The notes: generated from the letters alone by a model not told the origin. Counted from the first letter of the stretch, positions 11,228 through 20,622 are shown. The stretch is 64,000 nt of DNA from Beroe ovata (GCA_946803715.1 CAMPET010000008.1:1-64000); one strand, 5' to 3'. Program-made: numbers and translations.

Positions 11228-14200
11228 AATCCCTTCCCTGGGTTACTGCTCATCTCATCCAGTTTGAGATCATATTTCGTCTGAATATCCTTCAAATGTC
11301 CAAACTCGCCAAAGTTTCCCCACTCTATGTTGATGACCAACTGAAATGATGCAATTTCTAATACAATGGGGCATGGAAGTTCCTGGACACTTAAATAAAT
11401 CTAGTAACTAGTAAGTGTCACGAGCACATCATATCAAATATAGGAATGAATAGTATAAATCAGTCTTAATCATGTGACTTTGTACGGTGAACGTGTGCCC
11501 ACCTTTTCCTCCTGACAGGAATCCCTCAGAGATGGGATATTGGCAACCTCCTCCACATATGCAGCATTACTCCCAGTACCCAGAATCACGCCACACTCAC
11601 AACCCTCATACTGGATACACCCTGCAACCAGCGTCCCAGCTGTGTCGTTTGCAAGTGCTGCCACTCGTACATTCCTCGTCACCTAATGGCGGAATTATAG
11701 AATAGGTATGATGTGACTCATTAATCACAGATTTCAGTGAAGTACCTATCCACTGATGTTACCTCATTTCTCGCCAATGAGTCTTGGAGCAGCCTAGCCA
11801 CATCATTACCAACAACCCCGGCGTTATCGAAACCTTTGGTCCATCGTATCAGTGATCCGCTGGCCAGAGAACTTTGCTCCATTGGAAACGAGAATGTAAA
11901 CCCAAGAGGGATTTCTTCCTGTGGGAAAGCATTTGCATCCCTTGAATATCAAAGAAGATTCATATTCACAGAATGACAAAAATCATACGAGTATCATTGA
12001 AACCTACATCGCTAAATTGGTTTGATTCTTCTCCGATGAATGTCGCCACACACAGCGCCAAATGATCAAAAAGCTCTTTGCCAGATACCAATTTCATGCC
12101 ACCGTCCATTTCAAATGTCTTTGAATGAATTATTGGCTTTTCACCTGAGCTCAGTTTGACCAGAATAACCCTAAAAGTAGAGCCACCGAAATCTGAAACG
12201 TTCAGTTACAAACCTCTTGGTGAATTACGCTATGATTGAGTTTGAGTTATGTGGTGTTTTGATAATAAGCTATATTCTTATATCATACTGTTATAGTAAG
12301 ATGTTGGTGCAAATAATACATGACAAATTCAAGAAACAGCTAAGCTCTATTCGGACGAGTGTAGCTCTGCATACTGACTGATATCTCACCACTTCCATGT
12401 GATGTATATTGTAATTGTTCTCATCTTGGTTCATAGTTTTCTCTGGTAGTGGTAGGTACTATTATTTCAACTCGGGCTTGTATTATAGTTTATACTTTAT
12501 AGTTGCTGGTCTTCAACTATATTTGGTAGCTTCTTTCCATTAACACGATTTGTCCAATTTTAGAAGACCTGGATGCTGGAGCCGTTGAATTCATTGTACA
12601 TTGTACATTGAGCAGTGGTGTAAGTTTCTTTCTTCCACTCTAGCTAGTGAGCTAACTAATTGTTCGCTTTGCACACTCTACTTATTGATTGCCTTGAAGC
12701 TTTGTGACTTCGAATCATGCAGATGTCCCGACAATTGCATAGGAGTCATAGAATGATCCATTGTTAATGGAGCGTTCAATGATTGCTCTACAGCTCCACT
12801 ATAAAATAATTCAGATTTATTACAATGCCTCGCTCTTTTCGTTCATTCTAAATGTGCCACATGTTAAACCTAACAATGTGTCCTGAGATCGCAAAGTTTC
12901 ATAATTTCTTTACCTCAACTTTGCATTTTGTATGTATAATAATCGTGAGGTATTATCTACAACAGAGCTATTTCAATTTGCTGCTTTCAAACTTTTAGAA
13001 ATATTCTACCTATAATTTCTGCTTTTTACCTATTAAATGTTAACATATTACTATCATCATCTAGACTTGATGCGGCCAGACGAAACAACCCTCTTAAGAG
13101 ACAGTTGTGTGAATGAAACAGGAAAATCAGATAATGCTATTACAGCGGATGAGAACACACACGAATTGGATATTTCTGATGCAATAGAAGGGGCAGGCTA
13201 TGGCTTTGGAACGCTTCTTTATCAGCTTGGAACTGTTCTTTTCTGTTGCATGGATGGTGCGGAAATATTTATCATGTCTGTTGTGGGCCCTATACTCAAA
13301 TGTGAATGGAATCTGTCATCATTTCAGCTCTCGATGTTGCAAAGTTCAAGCATGCTTGCAATGACGGTAGGTGGTTTAATATCGGCACCTCTTGGGGATA
13401 CCATTGGACGAAAACCTCTGGCACTTACCGGGGCCCTTATGAGTACAATTACGGGTACCTTGAGTGTCTTCTCACAGAACTACTTCCAATTCCTCATTTC
13501 AAGGACAATCCTTGGAGTGTTTATAGGTGTTGGGATAATTCCATCCCTTGTATGGTGTGCTGAAACAATGCCCAGGAAGCTCAGGGCTTTAGGATTTGCA
13601 CAGAATTCTCTCGCATGGGGCACTGGATCTTTCATAGCAGCGGCAATAGCATACTTTGTGCTTGAACCCTTTGGTTGGAGAGGTCTGGTACTTTCTATTC
13701 CAGTTGTGTTCTTTCCATCTTCCATCATAATGGGCTTCATGAAGGATTCTCCTAGGTATGATTACTATCGGGGGAATCACGACAAGGCATTGTCAACTAT
13801 AAAATCAATATACAGGCTAAACTGTAAAAGTGAAGTAAGGTTTAAACTCAAACCCCATTCATCATCAATAGATCATACTGCCTCATCTCGACTTACTTTT
13901 CGAAGTGTAAAAATGGAGTTGAAATCCAGTGGCACCATTTTCAGCATAATCTTTATCTTCATAGTTGCTATAACTAGCTACTTTGCATACTATGTCACAT
14001 CTTATGCAATTCCTCAAATATTGAATGAAGGATACTGCAGGAATCTAGTGGTGCACCATAACCAATCCTGCTCCTTCAATAAGGATGCACTTTTCAAGAT
14101 TGGTCTTGTGAATCTTTCAGAGCCTCTCGGACTTATCATAACACTGATCGTTATTGAAACATCATGCGGCCGAAGAATAACTTCCCTTGGAACGACAGCA

Positions 14201-14934
14201 CTATCATTTCTTTCAGCAATTCCGCTCTACTTTTGCATGCCAGCTCCTTTGATGATGTGTTTCTTCATAATATTCCGTATGATGACAGCCTCTTCGTGTT
14301 TCTTCCCAATTATCCTTGTCAATGAGTACATGCCAACCCTTATCCGGAACTTCATGGCATCAGTTGTAATTTTTCTTGCTAGAAGCAGCAGTTCTTTAGC
14401 AATTTTCGTTACTGAATGCCTAGTTAATGCTGGACCAAGAGCAGTGTTTGGGATCATTCAATTTGTCACAATATGCAGTTTTTGCTCATTAATATTTCTG
14501 AAAAGAGAGACAAGGGACGTGGATCTTCTTTGAATACATCGTGTCTTATTGGAATTAACTATTCTAATTCTGTTCTAGTAATTGGGATTTTAAGATATGC
14601 TGTTCCTCTAAATGCCAAAAAACAGACATTTGTAGAATCAACACTATTGGTACTGAAAGCTCAAACTCAAATGGTAATATTTAATATGTATTCAAATGGT
14701 AATATATGTATTCAAATGGTAATATCTAATATATATTTAAGATAGATTTCTTCTTTTAAATACTTTACCAAGGGCTAGGTATGTTCCAGATTTATCCTGC
14801 TTTGGAAGTTTGTGTATAAAAGTTGAAAGCATTAATAAGCTAGATAGGCCTTTATTCAGTCCCATGTTCATTTCATTGACCATACTTTCTGCCATTTTTG
14901 ACAATCTTTCTGGTGCAACCTCAAATTCAATCAT
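11228..14934 (-). CDS. Hexokinase/glucokinase, five exons seen, C-terminus missing
   Basis: Five minus-strand exons join in phase: 14769-14934, 12008-12192, 11763-11918, 11503-11682, 11228-11340 (266 codons). They give the family order: EMN-GLN...MLSTFIHKLP and GTYLALD|FGGSTFRVILVKL (phosphate-1 loop), PLGFTFSFP and LIRWTKGF (sugar binding), ALANDTAGT with the catalytic Asp, VILGTGSNAAYVEE, then NIEWGNFGEFG and NPGKG. The enzyme phosphorylates glucose with ATP in the cytosol. The last exon ends at a good gtaagt donor, but no following exon (expected EKM-SGMYLGE and the whole C-terminal lobe, about 180 residues) is seen before the contig end at 9197. Intron 1 (2.6 kb) contains an intronless MFS gene on the opposite strand. 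A second copy of exon 1 lies at 19072-19237. The ATG at 14934 follows a possible acceptor, so a short upstream exon is possible. Confidence 0.85.
13037..14533 (+). CDS. MFS transporter, SVOP/SV2-like, intronless and nested in the hexokinase intron
   Basis: A single open frame of 498 codons. After about 55 polar residues come 12 predicted membrane helices in two bundles, with a long cytoplasmic loop between helices 6 and 7 and an extracellular loop with paired Cys between helices 7 and 8. The MFS signature GDTIGRKP follows helix 2, and ISRTILG-like RTILGVFIGVGI and AETMPRKLRALG match the organic-ion/SV2 branch. The substrate cannot be read from sequence. A start at Met12 (13070) is as likely as 13037, since ctag|acttgATG could be an acceptor. 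It lies entirely inside hexokinase intron 1 on the other strand. Lack of introns among intron-rich neighbours suggests a retrocopy origin, though no poly-A tail or target duplication is evident. Confidence 0.85.
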   Translation: MLTYYYHHLDLMRPDETTLLRDSCVNETGKSDNAITADENTHELDISDAIEGAGYGFGTLLYQLGTVLFCCMDGAEIFIMSVVGPILKCEWNLSSFQLSMLQSSSMLAMTVGGLISAPLGDTIGRKPLALTGALMSTITGTLSVFSQNYFQFLISRTILGVFIGVGIIPSLVWCAETMPRKLRALGFAQNSLAWGTGSFIAAAIAYFVLEPFGWRGLVLSIPVVFFPSSIIMGFMKDSPRYDYYRGNHDKALSTIKSIYRLNCKSEVRFKLKPHSSSIDHTASSRLTFRSVKMELKSSGTIFSIIFIFIVAITSYFAYYVTSYAIPQILNEGYCRNLVVHHNQSCSFNKDALFKIGLVNLSEPLGLIITLIVIETSCGRRITSLGTTALSFLSAIPLYFCMPAPLMMCFFIIFRMMTASSCFFPIILVNEYMPTLIRNFMASVVIFLARSSSSLAIFVTECLVNAGPRAVFGIIQFVTICSFCSLIFLKRETRDVDLL

Positions 14935-15078
14935 TGTCCTGTTTGAATAATTCTCATTCAGTATGGTTTACACAATGCAGATTGCAGAAAATATAACTAT
15001 AAGTGCAATGATTCTAGTTCTAAGAGCTATAAATTTTAGAATAAGTAACCACAACATGTTAGTTGCAGCGAATTTTAA

Positions 15079-15141
15079 TCATAGCATATGACATCATCAG
15101 GCTAGAATTGTATTTCTGCCTGATGATAACATATGCTATGA
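15079..15141. repeat. Imperfect hairpin upstream of hexokinase exon 1
   Basis: Arms tcatagcatatgacatcatc-aggc and gcctgatgataacatatgctatga pair over 24 bases with two mismatches around a 15-base spacer. It is MITE-like in size and lies about 150 bases 5' of the hexokinase start. The second allele copy is at 19378-19446. Confidence 0.75.
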
Positions 15142-15840
15142 TGACACCATCTTGACACCATTTCTCTTGACCCCAATTCCGCTTCACAACATTCTCTCTC
15201 TTAACACAAATCCATTGATACACTATTACACCAATTCTCTTGACAATACTACTCTTGACACTATCCTCTGTAGATACTGCTCCCTCTTGATATTGTACCT
15301 TTTCTCAACAGTACTTCACGTGACAACCCTCCCTCTTGACAAGAGAACTTAGTGTCAAGGGCGTGTGGTGCCCTTGACACTAATTTCTCTTGACACTACT
15401 CCACTTGAAACAACTTCCACTCAAAACTTCAATCTTTTGACACTTATTTTCTTGACAACATTTTTTCTAGAAAACTATTTTCTCCTGACACCACTCCCTC
15501 TTGACACCATTTTCTCTTGACGTCTCTTTTGCGACAAAAGTCCATTTGACACCACTCCATTGACTAACCAATTATTTTGATAAGTCTATCTCATGACAAT
15601 ATTCTCTTTTGACACCATTCCCTGTTGACACTTCTTCTCTGGACAGCACTTTTCCTAAAAACTATTCTCTCTTGACACCACTCCCAGTTGGCACTATTCT
15701 CTCTTGACACCACTCCCTCTAGACATCACTTCTCTTGACACCATCCTCTCTTGATGCCTCTCTCCCCACACCAGTCCATTCGACACCATTCTCTAGATAC
15801 ACCGATTTTTCTTGATAGGTCTATCTCTTGACACTATTCT
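15142..15840 (+). repeat. Degenerate TTGACA-type minisatellite
   Basis: Irregular 15-22 base units of the form ctcttgacaccactc fill this stretch. The unit spacing drifts and many units are substituted. An internal hairpin at 15349-15383 has arms ttagtgtcaagggc with a 7-base loop. The array is cut by the n at 15841; the allele copy runs on to about 20345. Confidence 0.85.
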
Positions 15841-15841
15841 N

Positions 15842-16122
15842 GGCGCCACTATGGCGCCACTATGGCGCCACTAGAGCGCCACTAAAGCGCCATGATGACG
15901 CTACGATAGCGCCACTATGGCGCCACCGCGGCGCCACTATGGCGCCACTGAGACGCCACTATGGCGCCACTGAGACGCCATGAAAGTGCCACTAGAACGC
16001 TACTGGAGCGCCATGACAACGCCATGACACAGCCATGTTAGCGCCACGAGAACGCCATGACGGCGCCATGGCAGAGCCACGATAGAGCCACGAGAACGCC
16101 ATTTAAGTGCCATTTCATAAAT
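15842..16122 (+). repeat. Terminal inverted repeat with internal ggcgccact array
   Basis: About 20 units of ggcgccact-at/ga form, 10-13 bases each, decaying toward the interior. Many units contain the palindrome ggcgcc, so the terminus can fold on itself as well as with its partner. The innermost 61 bases match 17394-17454 exactly in reverse complement. Confidence 0.85.
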
Positions 16123-16272
16123 TCTGCTTCAATATGATTTGTTGTTCATAAATTTTGGTTATTCATGAATTTTGGTTATACTGAAGGATCAGAAAGGAAT
16201 ATAGATAAACATGATAGATATGGATAAAAAACAATGAATTCTAATAGTCAAAAACAATGTATAAAAGTTAAT

Positions 16273-16870
16273 TCAAAAATCGAGCAAATACTGATGGTAA
16301 TCATCCTCGGAAATGTTCAGCCACTCCAATGCGTCCTTAAGGGGGGTGCCGATGTCAAGAAGGGCACGGACTTTAGAAGCCAGGTTCGGTATGAGGGACG
16401 TGGACTTGTCTACAATCTGCCTCTTGTGTGCAGAACAGAGACGGATCTCAGCAACAAGTATCTCCGATCCAGTGTCGCATGTCTTGTAGGAGTAGGCGTG
16501 TCGACACTGTGTGCAGTGTGACTGCACGGGGGCGGGAGCTGGGGGCCTCAGAGTCGCACAAGGAGTCGACATGACCCAGCTCCCCACAGGAGGAGCAGTT
16601 GATCAGCTGCACTCCCACACTGGATTTGGTGGGCTCCACGGTTGTTGAAACGGTTCGGACACCGAGGTCGTCAGATTCTGTCTCGCAGGTGAGGCTGAGA
16701 CGACTGGAAGCTGAAGAGGCTGCCCGGCACTTCCTCTTCCGCTTCGATCCGCTGGCAACCTCTGAAGTAATGCTGCCAGAGGTCTCTTGGAGAAGGTCGG
16801 GCTCGGCCTGGAATCTGACCCTTTGTCGTACAGTTCTTGTGGTAGAGATAGAAGAGGTAGACTTAGGCAT
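16273..16870 (-). CDS. Merlin accessory ORF, CCHC knuckle plus C2CH motif, frameshifted or spliced
   Basis: One frame starts with ATG at 16870 and encodes a basic, Ser-rich stretch (SGSKRKRKC) and then CSSCGELGHVDSLC, an exact CX2CX4HX4C zinc knuckle, before running out at 16448. A second frame (down to 16273) continues with CTQCRHAYSYKTC and LCSAHKRQ, a CX2C...CX2H arrangement. The move between frames lies near 16530-16590, where a cag acceptor with a C-rich tract exists, so a short intron or a frameshift is possible. The second motif resembles CEDC...HCSIHKQ in the ORF at 18296-18894. I know no function for it. Confidence 0.5.
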
Positions 16871-17170
16871 TGTGAAAATGAATTGAGACTGAAAGACGAA
16901 AGTGGATATAATTTCTTGTGATGGGAGGACGACTTATATCTAGGCACCGGATGTCTCAAATTGCATCACGTGACCCAACACCAGCACGCGACCTCATGAT
17001 TGTGATAGGGCAGGTCACGTGATGCAATGATTAGGGTGGGTCATGAAACAGGAGGTGTGGTAGCACGTGATCTAATGATTTGGGATGGGTCTGAACTCTG
17101 ATTGCACGGAAGGAACTTAATGATATACTAATATATAACACTCATGCCATATCGAGCAATATAGCAAATC

Positions 17171-17401
17171 ATGAACACAGCAAGCTACAAAGATTTGAAG
17201 AATGCTGGACTATTCCAGGGGGAGGACAACTGTCTCCAGTATCTCCTCGACGTCGGTATCCTTCCTCAGCACAAGAAATGCCCCGAATGCTCGCAGTTCA
17301 TGACATCCCAGCAGTGCTCCACTAAGAAGTACAGAGATGGTTACTGCTGGTCTTGTTGCGGGCAGTACATTTCCTTTCGGGTTGGGAGTGTCCATTTATG
17401 A
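17171..17401 (+). pseudogene. Merlin transposase N-terminus (zinc ribbon), truncated by the inverted repeat
   Basis: 76 codons. CPECSQFMTS...YWSCCGQ-like CWSCCGQYISFRVGS forms the CX2C...CX2C zinc ribbon typical of the start of IS1595/ISXO2-like and Merlin transposases, which binds the element ends. After RVGS the frame enters the right inverted repeat and stops within a few codons. The linker and DDE domain that should follow are missing here; a DDE domain is found on the next contig. Confidence 0.75.
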
Positions 17402-17521
17402 AATGGCACTTAAATGGCGTTCTCGTGGCTCTATCGTGGCTCTGCCATGGCGCCNGAAAGGAATATAGATAAACATGATAGATATGGATAAAAAACAATG
17501 AATTCTAATAGTCAAAAACAG

Positions 17522-18085
17522 GGGGAAATCAGGGAGAAGATGGCATTAGATGTGCGAACCTCACCGCAAATTGGGGGACCGGGAGAGACTGTTGAAATCG
17601 ATGAGGCTAAGTTCGGAAAGCGAAAGTTCAACGTTGGGAGACTGGTGAATGGCAGCTGGGTTCTAGGCGGAGTTCAGCGGAGATCTGACAACTGTTTTCT
17701 AGAGCTCTGCCCGAACAACTGCAGATCCGAGGCAGCACTTCTTCCCATTATACAAAAGTTCGTCCTCCCTGGGACAACCATCATCACGGACATGTGGAAG
17801 GGGTATGTCAACCTCTCCAAGTTCGGCTATGTCCACAAAGTGGTCAACCATTCTCGCTCCTTCGTCAACCCCGCAACAGGAGCGCACACAAATCAGATAG
17901 AGGGTACCTGGAGTCACGTCAAGTGGAGGGTCCTCAAGCGTGGTGGACGTAGAACAGAGAACAGCTTGACTATGGATTTGAACCAGTTTGTGTGGCTCAA
18001 GCAGAAAGGACTTCTTACTACACCCCACAGAGCCCAGCTTCTCTTCAGCAGAGATCTGCCCAAACTTCTGAACCCGCTCGTTTAA
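17522..18085 (+). CDS. Merlin/ISXO2-like transposase, DDE domain, N-terminus missing
   Basis: The open frame encodes the whole catalytic core: PGETVEIDEAKFGKRKFN (first Asp), WVLGGVQRRSDNCFLE, GTTIITDMWKGY (second Asp), HSRSFVNPATGAHTNQIE (catalytic Glu in QIEGTW), then HVKWRVLKRGG. This is the Merlin family signature. The enzyme cuts and joins transposon ends. The ATG at 17498 belongs to the fused subterminal sequence, so I start at the junction; the family's zinc ribbon and HTH-like linker are absent. The frame is intact to its stop, so it decayed little since the rearrangement. 3' to it lies a 200-base AT-rich spacer and then the convergent accessory ORF. Confidence 0.85.
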   Translation, partial: GEIREKMALDVRTSPQIGGPGETVEIDEAKFGKRKFNVGRLVNGSWVLGGVQRRSDNCFLELCPNNCRSEAALLPIIQKFVLPGTTIITDMWKGYVNLSKFGYVHKVVNHSRSFVNPATGAHTNQIEGTWSHVKWRVLKRGGRRTENSLTMDLNQFVWLKQKGLLTTPHRAQLLFSRDLPKLLNPLV

Positions 18086-18295
18086 TTTTCATTCTAACTG
18101 AGTTTTAAATTTATGTTACTGTACAGTAATGCAGCATATTACGTATTGCTTTATTTGAGAATTGAGAGTCTTAAATTGTCAAACAAAATCACAGATTCAT
18201 AATTACGGAACAGAATGAATAAAAAATTACAGATTAAAATAAAACAAAGTATAATTGCAGATTCGAAACAATTAATTGCGAATTTATATTTAGTT

Positions 18296-18894
18296 CTACA
18301 GCAGAACTCCTCGACTAATGAGGATTCTCTTCTTTGCTAGCAGTGTCTGATCAGTTGCTAGTGCCGCTTTGCACTTGATAGACAACTCCTCTTGGTTGAT
18401 CTTACTTTTCGAAGAAGAACGAGCAATTCTGTCGAGAACTTTGTTGAAAGTACCCTCGTCAACAAGGAATAGCTCAGCTACCTGCCGTTTTCTCTCAAAA
18501 GTCCTCCTCGAGAGGCCAACCTCTTTGATCGCTGCATCCTGCGATCTGGGATGTTGAGGGTCCTGGGTTAGCCTGACAACTTCCACGTAAACCTGTACAG
18601 AAGCATTCGAGGAGGTGGGCCTGTGGCTCCTTGTCTGTAAGACAAGCGGAGTTGCAGCAGAAACTGCTGCCTGAGATGTTGGCAGGCGACTAGGGTGGAT
18701 GCGCGTATTGGACGTATTAAGAGTAGGTGTAGGTGGTGGAGCTACTGCGGCGTGCCTCACTGGGGGAGCACGGAAATTCTGCTTGTGGATAGAACAGTGT
18801 TTGAAGTCCACTCGTGTGTCAACAGAACCGTCGGTATGTTTGACAAATGTGAAGTCTCTCACCAAACAGTCCTCGCAGGAGATAACTGAGGGTC
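18296..18894 (-). CDS. Merlin accessory ORF with C2CH motif and helical C-terminus, 5' end at contig join
   Basis: About 199 codons open from the n to the stop. Near the N-terminus CEDCLVRDFTFVK...HCSIHKQ gives CX2C...CX2H, alike in spacing and flanks to the motif in the piece 1 accessory ORF. A Pro/Ser/Thr-rich linker follows. The last 100 residues are predicted helical, with AAIKEVGLSRRTFERKRQ resembling a helix-turn-helix and then a basic helix. It reads convergent with the transposase. No family is recognised; a DNA-binding cofactor of the transposon is inference from position and motif sharing. Confidence 0.55.
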
Positions 18895-19071
18895 NTGTTC
18901 CTCTAAATGCCAAAAAACAGACATTTGTAGAATCAACACTATTGGTACTGAAAGCTCAAACTCAAATGGTACCTAATATTTAATATGTATTCAAATGGTA
19001 CCTAATATATCTATTCAAATGGTAATATCTAATATATATTTAAAATAGATTTCTTCTTTTAAATACTTTAC

Positions 19072-19237
19072 CAAGGGCTAGGTATGTTCCAGAGTTATCC
19101 TTCTTTGGAAGTTTGTGTATAAAAGTTGAAAGCATTAATAAGCTAGATAGGCCTTTATTCAGTCCCTTGTTCATTTCATTGACCATACTTTCTGCCATTT
19201 TTGACAATCTTTCTGGTGCAACCTCAAATTCAATCAT
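19072..19237 (-). pseudogene. Second copy of hexokinase exon 1 (likely the other allele)
   Basis: Encodes the same exon as 14769-14934 with three residue changes, including Lys instead of Met in EMNKGLN, which is the usual residue in hexokinases. It has the same donor. No downstream hexokinase exons exist on its minus-strand side, as expected if this is a misplaced allele rather than a gene. Confidence 0.75.
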
Positions 19238-19377
19238 TGTCCTGTTTGAATAATTCTCATTCAGTATGGTTACACAATGCAGATTGCAGAAAATATAACT
19301 ATAAGTGCAATGATTCTAGTTCTAAGAGCTATAAATTTTAGAATAAGTAACCGCAACATGTTAGTTGCAGCGAATTT

Positions 19378-19446
19378 TCATCATAGCATATGACATCATC
19401 AGGCTAGAATTGTATTTCTGCCTGATGATAACATATGCTATGATGA
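19378..19446. repeat. Hairpin, second allele copy
   Basis: Same hairpin as 15079-15141, with arms extended to 27 bases because tcatcatagc here pairs with gctatgatga. Confidence 0.75.
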
Positions 19447-20345
19447 CACCATATTGACACCATTTCTCTCGACCGCAATTCTGCTTCACAACATTCTCTC
19501 TCTTAACACCAATCCATCGATACACCATTACACCAATTCTCTTGACAATACTACCATTTGACAGTATCCTCTGTAGATACTGCTCCCTCTTGATATTGTA
19601 CCTTTTCTCAACAGTACTTCACGTGACAACCCTCCCTCTTGACAAGAGAAATTAGTGTCAAGGGCGTGTGGTGCCCTTGACACTAATTTCTCTTGACACT
19701 ACTCCACTTGAAACAACTTCCACTCAAAACTTTCATCTTTTGACACTTATTTTCTTGACAACATTTTTTCTAGAAAACTATTTTCTCCTGACACCACTCC
19801 CTCTTGACACCATTTTCTCTTGACGTCTCTTTCCTGACAAAAGTCCATTTGACACCACTCCATTGACTAACCAATTATTTTGATAAGTCTATCTCATGAC
19901 AATATTCTCTTTTGACACCATTCCCTGTTGACACTTCTTCTCTGGACAGCACTTTTCCTAAAAACTATTCTCTCTTGACACCACTCCCAGTTGGCACTAT
20001 TCTCTCTTGACACCACTCCCTCTAGACATCACTTCTCTTGACACCATCCTCTCTTGATGCCTCTCTCCCCACACCAGTCCATTCGACACCATTCTCTAGA
20101 TACACCGATTTTTCTTGATAGGTCTATCTCTTGACACTATTCTCTTTTGACACCACTCTCTGTTGACAGTTTTTCTCTGGACTGAACTTCCTTTCACAAT
20201 TTCCTCTTGGCACCACTCCCTCTTGACATCACTTTCGTGTAACACTTTTTCTCTTCGCAGCACTTGCACTTGACTCTTTTCTCTCTTGACACCACTCTCT
20301 CCTAACAGTTTTCTCTCTGAACGCTTCTCTCTACATCACATCTGC
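19447..20345 (+). repeat. TTGACA-type minisatellite, longer allele copy
   Basis: Continuation of the same degenerate ctcttgacaccactc array for about 900 bases. At 19643-19695 it contains a perfect 23-base-arm palindrome with a 7-base loop; the other allele has one mismatch in it. Confidence 0.85.
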
Positions 20346-20622
20346 GATTTGCTGACACAAACTTCTGTTGACTACGATTTGTGGCGACTCTGTCTGTGTA
20401 GTGTGTATTAAGGAGAGAGATGAATACACTTCTGTCCCCTGGTATTTGGAAAGGGTAAACCTCTAGCTCTAACTTAGGTAATCGTGTGTGCTTCACAGAA
20501 TAATAGTCCATTCATTTTTTCACAGAATAATAGTCCATTCATTTTTTTATTAACATAAATAAAAATGGTGTTGGGAAAAATGATGAAATTGAAAGTGCAT
20601 TGTGTAGGTGCGCATTCATATC
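20346..20622. other. Spacer with one 28-bp direct repeat
   Basis: tcacagaataatagtccatt followed by cattttt occurs twice head to tail at about 20492-20548. No gene is seen. Confidence 0.6.

Larger units (their letters stand above)
14601..15840. repeat. Duplicated segment, copy 1 (second copy 18896-20143)
   Basis: This 1.24-kb stretch, holding hexokinase exon 1, a hairpin and a minisatellite, recurs right after the n at 18895 with a few percent substitutions and small indels. Copy 1 stops at the n at 15841 and copy 2 starts at the n at 18895, as expected for two alleles joined end to end by the assembler. Confidence 0.8.
15842..17454. mobile_element. Merlin-type DNA transposon, piece 1, with long GC-rich terminal repeat
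   Basis: The left end (15842-16093) is an array of ggcgccactat-like units. Bases 16062-16122 are perfectly inverted at 17394-17454, where the right repeat is cut by the n at 17455. Between them lie an accessory ORF on the minus strand and the zinc-ribbon start of the transposase on the plus strand, divergent from a shared ~300-bp spacer. The catalytic domain is absent from this piece, so it is either a deletion derivative or collapsed in assembly. Confidence 0.75.
17456..18894. mobile_element. Merlin-type DNA transposon, piece 2 (catalytic domain and accessory ORF)
   Basis: The first 65 bases (17456-17520) repeat 16192-16256 exactly, that is, the subterminal region of piece 1. They are fused directly to the transposase DDE region. 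An opposite-strand accessory ORF closes the contig. Piece 1 lacks the DDE, piece 2 lacks the zinc ribbon and both ends, so the two together account for one full element plus a second accessory ORF. Confidence 0.7.
18896..20143. repeat. Duplicated segment, copy 2 (inferred second allele of 14601-15840)
   Basis: Starts at the n at 18895 with tgttcctctaaatgcc and follows copy 1 base for base with scattered changes until copy 1 ends. It then continues into more minisatellite. It includes a second hexokinase exon 1. Confidence 0.8.

Noticed and set aside
15152-15352. 66-codon plus-strand frame upstream of the Merlin piece
   Set aside because: It is a translation of the TTGACA-type minisatellite.
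15142-20345. Repeated TTGACA strings resembling bacterial -35 boxes
   Set aside because: This is eukaryotic DNA with spliced genes; the strings are the unit of a minisatellite.
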